From Pseudomonas sp. Irchel 3A7 (GTDB lineage: Bacteria > Pseudomonadota > Gammaproteobacteria > Pseudomonadales > Pseudomonadaceae), in assembly GCF_900187565.1 (NCBI RefSeq), contig NZ_FYED01000002.1, positions 178,869 to 242,868 on the forward strand: a DNA stretch of 64,000 nucleotides, given 5' to 3'. Shown in pieces: positions 35,735 to 44,812 of the stretch (position 1 is its first letter; the number at the start of each line of letters is the position of its first letter). The position numbers were made by a program, and so were the translations under genes. A model generated the notes under the pieces. That model was not told the DNA's origin. It saw nothing but the letters and a program-made list of their open reading frames with translations, and searched no databases.

Positions 35735-36265
35735 ATGAACGCATTACAAACGCTGTACATCGTCAGTCATCCACTGCGCATCAGTCGTTATGGCGCGCAC
35801 ACGTCCTTGTCCACCGCCGAGCGCGTGGAGATCATCGATGCATTGACCGATACACTGGGCACCGCCTTGTCCCTCCATTCGCAGCTCAAGCGCGGCCAAC
35901 AGAAGCTGCAGAACGTCAGTTTCCTGCCAGTGCAACAGCTGTTTCAACGCCTGGTGCGCGCCAATGCCGACTATGCCGATTTCCTCGTCATGAGCATCAC
36001 CGACCTGGGTGGCTACGCCGACACCGCGGCGTTTTATCACCTCAAAGACACTCGCGAGCCACAGTGTTTTGCCGATTGCCTGTCGGGCATTCATCACGGG
36101 ACACGTCGACTGCGGGCCGCCGACGCCTTGCTGCGTGATTACCGCGAAAGTGCCCTCGCCAACAAGGACAACGCCAGCAAACGTTTCTTTGAAGAATGCA
36201 TGCGACACAACGCACATTTCCTCACGCTGCTCGAGGACAACCTGGCCGATGAGCAGCCGTGGTAA
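35735..36265 (+). CDS. Dps/ferritin-like helical protein with altered ferroxidase residues, 176 aa
   Basis: The spacing of helices fits Dps. The first helix STAERVEIIDALTDTLGTAL is followed by SLHSQLKRGQQKLQNVSFLP, where Dps has KxxHWNVxGPxF. Next come VQQLFQRLVRANADYADFLV, DLGGYADTAA (as LGGYA in Dps), and a last helix pair with NKDNASKRFFEECMRHNAHF before LTLLEDNL. The usual iron-binding His of the HWNV motif is replaced by Gln/Leu, so ferroxidase activity may be lost. The start at 35735 has GGGGA upstream; ATGs at 35696 and 35621 are alternatives. The family call rests on pattern, not alignment. Confidence 0.55.
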   Translation: MNALQTLYIVSHPLRISRYGAHTSLSTAERVEIIDALTDTLGTALSLHSQLKRGQQKLQNVSFLPVQQLFQRLVRANADYADFLVMSITDLGGYADTAAFYHLKDTREPQCFADCLSGIHHGTRRLRAADALLRDYRESALANKDNASKRFFEECMRHNAHFLTLLEDNLADEQPW

Positions 36266-36287
36266 TTAACGCGAAAAACGACTACAC

Positions 36288-36329
36288 ATACCCAAGTATA
36301 CTATTCCGCTTTTTTGGAGCGCGTATCTT
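36288..36329 (+). promoter_or_regulatory. Palindrome ATACC-CA-AGTAT with conserved promoter core
   Basis: The operator-like site is at 36288-36299, and GCGTATCTTGCAA starts at 36321, again 33 bases from the first base of the site. ATGGCGG follows, as at 29044. The intervening bases differ, so the conserved blocks are probably functional. Confidence 0.55.
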
Positions 36330-36382
36330 GCAAGTATGGCGGGCGCCACTTAGCGCCACTCGCAATGACGCAAGGTTTTTAC

Positions 36383-36757
36383 ATGCTTAACGCACCTATT
36401 ATTTCAGTTGTTGATGATGACGAATTCATTCTTATCTCACTGGACAGCTTATTGCGTTCTTACGGTTACACAGTAAAAACCTACAACAGTGCCTATGCGT
36501 TTCTTCAATCCAGCGGTCCGGAACAGACCGATTGCCTGATTTCGGATATCCAGATGCCCGGCATGTGCGGGGTCACAATGTACGAAGCGCTGGCAGCAAG
36601 AAACACCCATATCCCCACGCTGTTCATCACTGGAAAGTCCGGGCTGCCGCCGAAATTCAGCGACAAGGTGCGAAAACCAGAAGGCTATTTCGCCAAGCCG
36701 TTCAACTCCCATGCACTGCTGGCCTGTATTGAAGCGATACTGAAACGCCGGATTTAA
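36383..36757 (+). CDS. Stand-alone response-regulator receiver, paralogue of 29140, 124 aa
   Basis: This is a single receiver domain: ISVVDDDEFILISLDSLL, the aspartate in CLISDIQMPGMCG, the threonine in LFITGKSG and the lysine in YFAKPF. It is the same length as the receiver at 29140, and many blocks are identical (for example TDCLISDIQMP against TSCLISDIQMP). The region after the threonine is charged and variable. The ATG at 36383 is chosen by comparison with the paralogue; a longer frame from 36314 would read through the conserved promoter core. It probably works in the same phosphorelay as the two PAS kinases. Confidence 0.9.
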   Translation: MLNAPIISVVDDDEFILISLDSLLRSYGYTVKTYNSAYAFLQSSGPEQTDCLISDIQMPGMCGVTMYEALAARNTHIPTLFITGKSGLPPKFSDKVRKPEGYFAKPFNSHALLACIEAILKRRI

Positions 36758-36947
36758 TGCTGACCATTCAATCAATTATTCTTTAATACTTTGGTTTGGC
36801 CGCTTCAAACTGAGGCATGCACACATTTACCTTTCGCAGAGATGCGCCACGGCCATTGAATTAATAATATTGTTTATCAAGCACTGATTAGTTCAGGACT
36901 TTCACTCTTTCTGCGCAACTAAAAACCTCAACTAGAGAAACCGTGCC

Positions 36948-38390
36948 ATGCCAAAAAACAAACTGACTTCGATCAATGGTGCACCGGTCGTCGACAACTT
37001 CAACATCCAGACGGCAGGCCCGCGCGGCCCCGCCCTGCTGCAGGATGTCTGGCTCCTGGAAAAACTCGCCCACTTCGACCGCGAAGTCATTCCCGAGCGG
37101 CGCATGCACGCCAAAGGTTCCGGCGCCTACGGCACTTTCACCGTGACTCACGATGTGACGCGCTACACCAAGGCCCGCCTGTTCTCGGAAGTGGGCAAGC
37201 AAACGCCGATCTTCACCCGTTTTTCGACCGTGGCCGGCGAACGCGGCGCGGCCGATGCCGAGCGCGACATTCGTGGTTTTGCCCTGAAGTTCTATACCGA
37301 ACAAGGCAACTGGGACCTGGTGGGCAACAACACCCCGGTGTTTTTTTTCCGCGATCCGCTGCGTTTCCCTGACCTCAACCACGCGGTCAAGCGCGATCCG
37401 CGCACCGGCATGCGCAACGCGCAAAGCAACTGGGATTTCTGGACGTCACTGCCCGAAGCCCTGCATCAGGTGACCATCGTCATGAGCCAGCGCGGCATTC
37501 CGCGCAGTTACCGGCACATGCACGGCTTTGGCAGCCATACCTTCAGCCTGATCAATGCCAACAACGAGCGGCACTGGGTCAAGTTCACCTTCAAGTCGCA
37601 ACAGGGCATCGAGAACCTCAGCGACGAGCAGTCGCAGAGCCTGATTGGCCGCGACCGGGAAAGCCATCAGCGGGACCTGTTCGACAGCATTGAAGCGGGC
37701 AACTTCCCGCGCTGGACCTTCTACATCCAGGTCATGACCGAAGAGCAGGCCCACGACCATGACGTCAACCCGTTCGACCTGACCAAGGTCTGGCCGCATA
37801 AAGATTACCCGCTGATCGAAGTGGGTTACTTCGAACTCAACCGCAACCCGCAAAACGTATTCGCCGAAGTCGAGCAAGCGGCGTTTTCCCCGTCGAACGT
37901 GGTGCCTGGTATCGGTTTTTCACCGGACCGCATGTTGCAGGCGCGCCTGTTTGCCTACGGCGATGCCGCGCGTTATCGCCTGGGGGTCAATCATCACCAG
38001 ATTCCGGTCAACGCCGCGCGCTGCCCGGTGCACAGCTTCCACCGTGACGGCGCCATGCGTGTGGACGGTAACCATGGCGGGCAATTGGCGTATGTGCCCA
38101 ACAGCGACGGCGCCTGGGCCGACCAGCCGGATTTCCGTGAGCCGCCCCTGAAAATCTCGGGCGCTGCCGGGCATTGGGATCATCGCGTGGATGAAGACCA
38201 CTTTGAACAGCCGGGCAACCTCTTCCGCCTGATGACGCAATCGCAGAAGCAGGCGCTGTTCGAAAACACGGCGCGCTCGCTCAGTGGCGTGACCCAGGAA
38301 GTGCAGCAACGACACATCGCGCATTGCACGATGGCCGATCCGTTCTATGGTGCGGGGGTTTCGAGGGCGTTGACGCAAATCAACGGGTGA
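36948..38390 (+). CDS. katA: Monofunctional haem catalase, KatA type, 480 aa
   Basis: This small-subunit catalase disproportionates hydrogen peroxide. The distal histidine is in [14 protein letters not shown], the distal asparagine in [15 protein letters not shown] and the proximal haem-ligand tyrosine in [34 protein letters not shown] is the NADPH/clade-3 signature region. Length and sequence fit the KatA group of Pseudomonas. No signal peptide is present, so it is cytoplasmic. The preceding 190 bp contain only a degenerate ATACT-TT-GGTTT (36786-36797) and no recognisable OxyR site. Placement beside the signalling block supports a stress role. Confidence 0.95.
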   Translation: MPKNKLTSINGAPVVDNFNIQTAGPRGPALLQDVWLLEKLAHFDREVIPERRMHAKGSGAYGTFTVTHDVTRYTKARLFSEVGKQTPIFTRFSTVAGERGAADAERDIRGFALKFYTEQGNWDLVGNNTPVFFFRDPLRFPDLNHAVKRDPRTGMRNAQSNWDFWTSLPEALHQVTIVMSQRGIPRSYRHMHGFGSHTFSLINANNERHWVKFTFKSQQGIENLSDEQSQSLIGRDRESHQRDLFDSIEAGNFPRWTFYIQVMTEEQAHDHDVNPFDLTKVWPHKDYPLIEVGYFELNRNPQNVFAEVEQAAFSPSNVVPGIGFSPDRMLQARLFAYGDAARYRLGVNHHQIPVNAARCPVHSFHRDGAMRVDGNHGGQLAYVPNSDGAWADQPDFREPPLKISGAAGHWDHRVDEDHFEQPGNLFRLMTQSQKQALFENTARSLSGVTQEVQQRHIAHCTMADPFYGAGVSRALTQING

Positions 38391-38402
38391 ACACAGCGCC
38401 AA

Positions 38403-38492
38403 TGTGGGAGCGGGCTTGCTCGCGAAGGCAGAGTGTCAGACAGCACAATAGTGACTGACATTGCGCTTTCGCGAGCAAGCCCGCTCCCACAG
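38403..38492. repeat. REP doublet (REPIN)
   Basis: TGTGGGAGCGGGCTTGCTCG and GCGAGCAAGCCCGCTCCCAC face each other. It is a slightly different subtype (GGGC in place of GAGC) from most other copies in the window. Confidence 0.9.
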
Positions 38493-38540
38493 AGGTCGGT
38501 GCAGCTCTCCCCTGATGCAGGTGAGAGCTGCACTGACCGA

Positions 38541-40769
38541 TCAGATTTCCCAGATCAGGTTCACCGCGGTATAGCGCCCTGGCTGGGTCAGGCGGCCGAG
38601 GCCGGCGGCATCTTGATCGCGGCCCTGGACGTCGCCCCAGTTCCAGTATTTTTTATCGGTCAGGTTGAACAGCCCGGCATTGATCGAGACTTGCTCGGTC
38701 ACCTGCCACCAGGCATTGAGGTCGACCACGCCATAGCCCGGGGTTTCGAACTGACGGTTGATCAGCAGGTCGGCATCGCCGGTGTGGTCGACGCGGTCCT
38801 TGGCCTGCACCACAGTCCAGGTCAACTGGCCGCCATACACGCCGCTCGGTGCATCGTAGCCCAGGCCCAGCACTGCCTTGAGCGGGTCGACCGTGTTCAG
38901 CGCCTGGCCGGTTTCTTCATCCTTGCCACGGGCATAGGCGATCGAACCCAGGGCACGGGTGCCGGCTGGCATGAAAGCGTCGAGCTTGATGTCGCCCTTG
39001 GCTTCGGCGCCACGGATGGTGACCTTGCCGATGTTGCGTGGCTGGAAGGTCAGCAGACCGGTGCCGTTCGGGTCGGGCACGGTATCGGTGTCGATGAAGT
39101 CCTTGTACTTGTTGTAGAACAGCGCGATGCCGAAGCTGCCCAGGTCATAGCGACCGCGCAGGCCGACTTCGAAGCTGTTGCTGGTTTCAGGCTTGAGGTC
39201 AGGGTTGCCGATCTGCTGGTAGCCGAATTGCGGGTTGCTGAATTCGCCGAACATGTTGATCGCGCTTGGCGCGCGGAAACCGGCGGCGTATTGGCCGTAC
39301 AGGCTTTCGTGCTCGGTCAGCTGATAGGTCACACCGAATTTCGGCGAGATGTGGTCGTCGGTGATGCGCGACGGATCGGTTTCCGCTGGCAGGCCGTTGA
39401 GGTACTCATCGGTGACATGCGGTGTCTGGCGGTAGTAGTCGTAGCGTACGCCGGGCAGCAGGGTCCAGCGGCCGATTTCGATGCTGTCCTGCACGAACAG
39501 GCCCAGGGAATCGCTGGTCGGGTCCGGGAAGTCGCTGACCGGGAAGTTCTCGGTGGCCGGCACGGTCGCGCCGGTGTCCAGGCGCACTTCACTGCCCTTG
39601 CGCAGGTTGCTGGCCTCAATGCGTTTGACCTCGGCACCGTAGATCAGGTGGTGTTGGGTATCGGCGATGGCGAATTCTTTATCGAGCTGCGTGTTCAGGC
39701 TCCACAGGCGCTCATCGTATTGCGAATCCCGGGTACGCACACGGTTGACACGCGAAGTGGTCTGGCGCTGCTGGAAAGTCTTCTGGTTGTTGTCGCTTTC
39801 CTGATAGTTCAGCTGCCATTGCAGCGTGTCGGCCATCAGGCTGTCCAGGCTCAGGGTGTGCGCCAGGCTGTAGCGGGTGCGGTCGATGCTGTCTTCGGAC
39901 GAGGAGCCGAGAGTCGCCGGGCTGGTCAGGGTGGCGCGGGTGACCACATCGCTCAGCAGGTTGCTGTTGGCATCGTCCTGGTAGCGCTCGAAGGTGAACT
40001 GCAGGCGGTCGCCATCGGCATAGTCCCAACCCAGTTTGGCCAGCAGGTTCTTGGTGGTGTAGTCGAGCGGATTGGCTTCCTCTCGGGAAGGACCGACGCC
40101 GCCTGTACCGCCGTACGTGTCGGTGGACTGGCCATCGCGACGCCCCAGGTGCAACAGGCCATCGACCGAGCCTTCGCGAGCGGCGAAGGTGGCGCTGCGC
40201 TGCCAGCTGTCATCGCTGCCGTCATAGCCAGTCTTGAAGCGGGCATAAGTGTCGTCGCCCTCCTCCAGGTAATCGCCGGCATCCTTGGTCAGATAGCTGA
40301 CCGCACCGCCGATGGCGTCGCTGCCGTACAGCGAAGACGCCGGGCCGCGGATGATTTCCACCTGCTTGATGGTGTCGAGGTCGACGTAGTTGCTGCGCAC
40401 GTCCTGGAACGGACTGAAAAAATTGCTTTGCGGCATACGCACGCCATCGACCTGAGTCAGTACACGGTTGCCGTTGATGCCGCGGATGGTCGCCCCCGTC
40501 GTGCCGAACCGGCTACCGGTGCCTTCCACCGAAACGCCCGGCTCATAGCGCACCAGGTCCTTGAGATCCTTGTCGTTGTGCTGGTCGATTTCCCGTTCGT
40601 TGTGAACCGACACAGTGCTCGGTACCTGCAGCAAGGTTTGCTCGGTACGGGTGGCGGTCACGCTGACGGTATCGAACTGGGTAACGGACTCTGCAGCCAG
40701 GGCCAACGATGGCGAAAGCAGCAGCAAGGACAGCCAGGGACGCTTGGCGAACGGCGGGCGGATCGACAT
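38541..40769 (-). CDS. phuR: TonB-dependent haem/haemoglobin outer-membrane receptor PhuR, 742 aa
   Basis: The signal peptide (LLLLSPSLALA) is followed by a TonB-box-like start FDTVSVTATRTEQ, a plug domain (YEPGVSVEGTGSRFGTTGAT, IRGINGNRVLTQVDGVRMP) and a beta-barrel ending AVNLIWEI. Segments such as GSDAIGGAVSYLTKDAGDYL and YGQYAAGFRAPSAINMFGEF with a nearby NPDLKPE box are typical of the haem-receptor family. It would bring haem from host or environmental haemoproteins into the periplasm. AGGAG precedes the ATG. It diverges from tonB-phuSTUVW across a 242-bp region with a Fur box, the standard phu arrangement. Confidence 0.93.
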   Translation of the reverse strand: MSIRPPFAKRPWLSLLLLSPSLALAAESVTQFDTVSVTATRTEQTLLQVPSTVSVHNEREIDQHNDKDLKDLVRYEPGVSVEGTGSRFGTTGATIRGINGNRVLTQVDGVRMPQSNFFSPFQDVRSNYVDLDTIKQVEIIRGPASSLYGSDAIGGAVSYLTKDAGDYLEEGDDTYARFKTGYDGSDDSWQRSATFAAREGSVDGLLHLGRRDGQSTDTYGGTGGVGPSREEANPLDYTTKNLLAKLGWDYADGDRLQFTFERYQDDANSNLLSDVVTRATLTSPATLGSSSEDSIDRTRYSLAHTLSLDSLMADTLQWQLNYQESDNNQKTFQQRQTTSRVNRVRTRDSQYDERLWSLNTQLDKEFAIADTQHHLIYGAEVKRIEASNLRKGSEVRLDTGATVPATENFPVSDFPDPTSDSLGLFVQDSIEIGRWTLLPGVRYDYYRQTPHVTDEYLNGLPAETDPSRITDDHISPKFGVTYQLTEHESLYGQYAAGFRAPSAINMFGEFSNPQFGYQQIGNPDLKPETSNSFEVGLRGRYDLGSFGIALFYNKYKDFIDTDTVPDPNGTGLLTFQPRNIGKVTIRGAEAKGDIKLDAFMPAGTRALGSIAYARGKDEETGQALNTVDPLKAVLGLGYDAPSGVYGGQLTWTVVQAKDRVDHTGDADLLINRQFETPGYGVVDLNAWWQVTEQVSINAGLFNLTDKKYWNWGDVQGRDQDAAGLGRLTQPGRYTAVNLIWEI

Positions 40770-40951
40770 CTCACTTACTCCTGATGATCAGACAGCCGTG
40801 ATGCGTTGCAAGGCTTTGGCGCGGGCCTTTGCCAGTGGCTGAGGCTGTCCGGCATGTGTTTGATTTTGTTAGGTACGTAGCGTTTGAGACCTTTCTGGGA
40901 AGGTCTTGAACCAAACGCTTGCTTGGCAGCGGGGAGCGAAGATAAACGAGC

Positions 40952-40984
40952 TTGACACGTAAATGCAAATTATTATCATATGCA
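40952..40984 (+). promoter_or_regulatory. Fur box overlapping the tonB-phu promoter
   Basis: TTGACA (40952-40957) and TATCAT (40974-40979) are spaced by 16 bp. They overlap TGCAAATTATTATCATATGC (40964-40983), which is close to the extended Pseudomonas Fur consensus GATAATGATAATCATTATC with GCAAAT-type flanks. Iron-loaded Fur would block the operon and probably the divergent phuR gene as well. Confidence 0.75.
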
Positions 40985-41011
40985 TTCCTTATAAAAATAG
41001 AACGACCGTGC

Positions 41012-41788
41012 ATGAAGCACTTTTGGGGATATCTGCTGCTGTCGATCGCGCTGCATGTGAGCGTGGGCTGGCTATTGTGCGAGCTTCGGGCCGAACCCGA
41101 ACCGCTGGCCTGGCAGCCGCCGATGGCCATTCAATTGGTCAGTCTTGAACCGGTGGCCAAGCCCATTGCGGCCCCCGCTACCCCGCCTGAACCGGTGCGC
41201 CAGCCGGTGACGCTGCCCAAAGCTTATTTGCCCGCGAAAGTAGACCCCGCGCCCGTCAAACCCTTGCCGCTCAATACCTGGTCGGCAATCGCCAAAGCGT
41301 CACCGCCAGCGAAGCCACAGCCCCCGTCGACGCCAAAGCCGCCGTCCCCCCAACGCGTCGAACCACGCCCGGTTCAACCTGCCGGCGCGCCGTTTCCGAC
41401 CGCGCAAGCCGCTACGCAACCAGCGCCTGCAGCCACACCTGCCAAAACCGCCGTCACCCTGCCGCCAGCCAGGATCACCCCGGCCCCCCCGCTCACGCCC
41501 GTGGTCAGCCTGCGGCCCAGTTTCGTCACCCCGCCGCCGGCACCGCGCTATCCGAACGTGGCCCGACGGCGCAACCAGCAAGGCATCGTGCGGGTCGAGG
41601 TGCACCTCGATGAACGCGGTCAGCAGCTCAAGCGAGTGCTGAGCCGCTCCTCGGGTGTGGACAGCCTCGACCAGGCCGCGCTGGAAGCGGTGAGCAACTG
41701 GCGTTTTCGCCCTGAAATTGTCGATGGCCGGGCCGTGCCCAGCCGCGTGGAAATACCAATAGAATTCGCCCTCACGGCGAACCGATGA
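41012..41788 (+). CDS. tonB: TonB-family energy transducer, first gene of the haem-uptake operon, 258 aa
   Basis: A single N-terminal membrane helix (YLLLSIALHVSVGWLL) is followed by a long Pro/Ala/Lys-rich periplasmic spacer at about 45-180. The C-terminal TonB domain reads APRYPNVARRRNQQGIVRVE, then SSGVDSLDQAALEAVSNWRF. It would transmit the proton-motive force from ExbB-ExbD to PhuR. The start at 41012 lies after the Fur box; a longer frame would begin inside the promoter. It precedes phuS by 16 bp. No exbB or exbD gene is in the window, so it must use complexes encoded elsewhere. Confidence 0.9.
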   Translation: MKHFWGYLLLSIALHVSVGWLLCELRAEPEPLAWQPPMAIQLVSLEPVAKPIAAPATPPEPVRQPVTLPKAYLPAKVDPAPVKPLPLNTWSAIAKASPPAKPQPPSTPKPPSPQRVEPRPVQPAGAPFPTAQAATQPAPAATPAKTAVTLPPARITPAPPLTPVVSLRPSFVTPPPAPRYPNVARRRNQQGIVRVEVHLDERGQQLKRVLSRSSGVDSLDQAALEAVSNWRFRPEIVDGRAVPSRVEIPIEFALTANR

Positions 41789-41804
41789 CCCTGAAGGAGT
41801 TCAC

Positions 41805-42875
41805 ATGACCGCTCAATCCAATGCCCTGTCCGCGACCCCGGCGCTGTACCAGAACTGGCAACAGCTGCGTGCCGAGCAATCGGGTCTGCGCGCCCGCGAT
41901 GCCGCCGCCAAACTGGGTGTCAGCGAGGCCGAGCTGACCGCCAGCCGCCTGGGCACCGACGCCGTGCGCCTGCGTCCGGAGTGGGCGGCACTGCTGCCGG
42001 CACTCGGCGAGCTGGGCTACATCATGGCGCTGACCCGCAACGAGCACTGCGTGCACGAGCGCAAGGGTGTGTACGCCGAAGTGACAGTGATGGGCAGCGG
42101 TCAGATGGGCATGGTGTTGTCGCCGGACATCGATCTGCGCCTGTTCCTCAGCGGCTGGGCCAGTGTGTTCGCCATCGACGAAGCCACCGCCCGTGGACCG
42201 CAGCGCAGCATCCAGGTGTTCGACCGCCAGGGCGTGGCCGTGCACAAGGTGTTCCTCACCGCCACCAGTGAAGAAGCCGCCTGGGCGCCACTGGTCGAGC
42301 GTTTCCGTGCCGAGGAACAAAACGCCGAACTGAACCTGCAACCGCTGCCAGCAGCCAAGGCCCCGCGCGCCGATGCCGAAGTGGACGTCGAAGCCCTGCG
42401 CAGCGAGTGGTCGCAGCTCAAGGACACCCACGACTTTTTCGCCCTGCTCAAGCGCAACGACGTGGCCCGCACCCAGGCCCCTCGCCTGGCCGGTCACGAG
42501 TGGGCCGAACCTTTGGCCACTGTCGAGCTGACCAACGTCATCGAAGCCGCAGGCAAAGGCGAAGTGCCGATCATGGTGTTCGTCGGCAACAAGCACTGCA
42601 TCCAGATTCATTCCGGCCCGGTGAGCAACCTGCGCTGGATGGACAGCTGGTTCAACGTGCTCGACCCGGCATTCAACCTGCACCTCAAGACCACCGGCGT
42701 CACCGAACTATGGCGTGTGCGTAAGCCGAGCGTCGATGGCATCATCACCAGCTTCGAAGGTTTCGATGCCGACGGTGAACTGGTCATCCAGCTGTTCGGC
42801 GTGCGCAAGCCAGGCATCCCGGAGCGTGACGACTGGCGTGCCCTGGCTGAAACCGCCACCGTCCTGATCGACTAA
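41805..42875 (+). CDS. phuS: Cytoplasmic haem-binding/trafficking protein PhuS (HemS family), 356 aa
   Basis: It has the two-repeat fold of HemS/PhuS/ChuX proteins: LGVSEAELTASRLGTDAVRL in the first half, and VFVGNKHCIQIHSGPVSNLR with WFNVLDPAFNLHL in the second. The histidine in the CIQIHSG region corresponds to the area of the haem-ligand histidine in PhuS. In P. aeruginosa PhuS passes haem to haem oxygenase. No haem oxygenase gene is next to it here. The gene is 16 bp after tonB and 12 bp before phuT, as expected for one transcript. Confidence 0.93.
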   Translation: MTAQSNALSATPALYQNWQQLRAEQSGLRARDAAAKLGVSEAELTASRLGTDAVRLRPEWAALLPALGELGYIMALTRNEHCVHERKGVYAEVTVMGSGQMGMVLSPDIDLRLFLSGWASVFAIDEATARGPQRSIQVFDRQGVAVHKVFLTATSEEAAWAPLVERFRAEEQNAELNLQPLPAAKAPRADAEVDVEALRSEWSQLKDTHDFFALLKRNDVARTQAPRLAGHEWAEPLATVELTNVIEAAGKGEVPIMVFVGNKHCIQIHSGPVSNLRWMDSWFNVLDPAFNLHLKTTGVTELWRVRKPSVDGIITSFEGFDADGELVIQLFGVRKPGIPERDDWRALAETATVLID

Positions 42876-42887
42876 GGAAGTCTTGCG

Positions 42888-43778
42888 ATGCGAATCAAAT
42901 CACTGCTGGCCTGTGCCGGCGTGCTCCTGAGCCAGATGGCGGTGGCCGATGCGCTGCCCCAGCGCTGGGTCAGTGCCGGTGGCGCGTTCAGCGAATGGGT
43001 GGTCGCCCTCGGAGGCGAGAGCAAACTGGTGGGTGTCGACAGCACCAGCCAGTACCCGCGCTCACTGCACAGCCTGCCGGGCATCGGCTACCAGCGAGCG
43101 CTGGCGGCCGAAGGCATTCTGGCACTGAAGCCGGACATTCTGGTGGGCAGCGCCGAAATGGGTCCGCCGCCGGTATTGGCGCAACTCAAGGCCGCCGGCG
43201 TGCGCATCGAGTTGCTGTCGGCCAAGGCCGATGTCCTTTCGTTGCAACACAACCTGACCGAACTCGGGCAACTGCTCGGCAAGCCGACCGAAGCACAGTC
43301 GCTGATGGCCGGTTATCAGCAGCGCCTGGAGCGTCAGGCCGCCTGGGTCAAACACGTGCAGCAGCAAAACCCCGCCCCTCGGGTATTGATGCTGCTCAGT
43401 CATTCCGGTGGCAACCTGCAGGCAGCCGGCAAGGACACGCTGGCGGCCTGGATGATCACTCAGGCTGGCGGGCAAAACCTCACCGAGCACAACGGCTACA
43501 AACCGGTGTCCAACGAGGCGATGCTGGCCCTGGACCCACAGGTGATCATTTTCGCCGGTGGCCGTCTTGAAGGGGACGCCGCGCGCGCTGCTCTGCTCGA
43601 ACAGAATCCGATCCTCGCGCAGACTCGTGCCGGTCGCGAAGGACGAGTGCAGGTGATCGACCCGACGCTGCTGGTCGGCGGTCTTGGTCCACGGGTGCCG
43701 GATGCGTTGGCCACACTGTCGAAAGCGTTTTACCCATCGGCGCCGATCGCTGGGCAATCTGCCGAGATCCGCCAATGA
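42888..43778 (+). CDS. phuT: Periplasmic haem-binding protein PhuT, 296 aa
   Basis: A signal peptide (LLACAGVLLSQMAVADA) precedes a class III substrate-binding protein. GVDSTSQYPRSLHSLPGIGY contains the tyrosine and arginine region used for haem coordination in PhuT/ShuT. Later segments LKPDILVGSAEMGPP, ALDPQVIIFAGG and LVGGLGPRVPDAL are usual for the family. It delivers haem from PhuR to the PhuUV transporter. Its TGA overlaps the ATG of phuU by four bases (ATGA), so the two are translationally coupled. Confidence 0.93.
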   Translation: MRIKSLLACAGVLLSQMAVADALPQRWVSAGGAFSEWVVALGGESKLVGVDSTSQYPRSLHSLPGIGYQRALAAEGILALKPDILVGSAEMGPPPVLAQLKAAGVRIELLSAKADVLSLQHNLTELGQLLGKPTEAQSLMAGYQQRLERQAAWVKHVQQQNPAPRVLMLLSHSGGNLQAAGKDTLAAWMITQAGGQNLTEHNGYKPVSNEAMLALDPQVIIFAGGRLEGDAARAALLEQNPILAQTRAGREGRVQVIDPTLLVGGLGPRVPDALATLSKAFYPSAPIAGQSAEIRQ

Positions 43779-44812
43779 CGGCTATCGTTCGGCCACGGCC
43801 GATGCTGGTCACGTTGGGTCTGTTGTTGGTGCTGGTGTTCTGGCTGTCCCTGGCCCTCGGGCCGGTCAGCCTGCCGCTGGGCGATACCTTGCTCGCCGGG
43901 CTGCGTCTGCTCGGGCTGCCGGTTGACGGTGGCGACACACAGCAGGCGGAGTTGATCCTCGGCCAGATCCGCATGCCGCGCAGTCTGCTCGGCATTGCGG
44001 TCGGTTCGGTGCTCGCCCTGTCCGGCGTAGCCATGCAGGGATTGTTTCGCAACCCTCTGGCGGATCCGGGGCTGGTCGGGGTGTCCGGTGGCGCGGCGCT
44101 GGGGGCTGCCATCGCCATTGTCGGCGGCAGCCTGGTCGGCGGCTTGTCGCCGGCCATCGAACCCTATCTGCTGTCGGTTTGCGCTTTTGCCGGTGGCCTG
44201 ATCGTCACGGCGGTGGTGTATCGCTTCGGCCGCAGCAATGGCCAGACCAACGTCGCCACTATGCTTTTGGCAGGCGTGGCGATGACGGCCATGGCCGGTG
44301 CCGGCGTCGGTCTGTTCACCTACCTGGCCGATGACGCCACCTTGCGCACCCTGACCTTCTGGAACCTGGGCAGCCTCAACGGCGCCAGCTACCCGCGCCT
44401 GTGGCCGTTGTTGATTGTGGCAATCGGCGTGGCACTGTGGTTGCCGCGTCGCGCGGCGGCGCTCAATGCGATGCTGCTGGGTGAATCCGAAGCGCGGCAC
44501 CTGGGGTTCAATGTCGAGCGGATCAAGCTGGAACTGGTGTTGTGCACGGCGCTGGGTGTGGGTGCCGCCGTGGCGGCAGCGGGCCTGATCGGGTTTATCG
44601 GTCTGGTGGTGCCACACCTGATGCGGCTGCTGGTCGGTCCGGATCATCGGGTGTTGTTGCCGGCCTCCTTGCTCGCCGGTGCCAGCCTGTTACTGCTGGC
44701 TGACCTGGTCGCCCGCCTGCTGTTGGCGCCGGCCGAATTGCCGATCGGTATCGTCACCGCGCTCATCGGTGCACCCTTCTTCCTTTATCTGCTGGTACGG
44801 GGGCGCTCCTGA
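43775..44812 (+). CDS. phuU: Haem ABC transporter permease PhuU, 345 aa
   Basis: This is a BtuC/FecCD-type permease with about ten membrane helices. Family motifs are [40 protein letters not shown] and the coupling region [14 protein letters not shown] [16 protein letters not shown]. The C-terminal part has [20 protein letters not shown]. It forms the inner-membrane channel as a dimer with PhuV on the cytoplasmic side. The start overlaps phuT (ATGA) and the stop overlaps phuV (TGATG), typical of tight operon coupling. Confidence 0.94.
   Translation: MTAIVRPRPMLVTLGLLLVLVFWLSLALGPVSLPLGDTLLAGLRLLGLPVDGGDTQQAELILGQIRMPRSLLGIAVGSVLALSGVAMQGLFRNPLADPGLVGVSGGAALGAAIAIVGGSLVGGLSPAIEPYLLSVCAFAGGLIVTAVVYRFGRSNGQTNVATMLLAGVAMTAMAGAGVGLFTYLADDATLRTLTFWNLGSLNGASYPRLWPLLIVAIGVALWLPRRAAALNAMLLGESEARHLGFNVERIKLELVLCTALGVGAAVAAAGLIGFIGLVVPHLMRLLVGPDHRVLLPASLLAGASLLLLADLVARLLLAPAELPIGIVTALIGAPFFLYLLVRGRS

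Noticed and set aside
38433..40784. 783-residue plus-strand frame opposite phuR
   Set aside because: The minus strand encodes a full TonB-dependent receptor with signal peptide, plug and barrel. The plus frame has no family features and starts inside a REP element.
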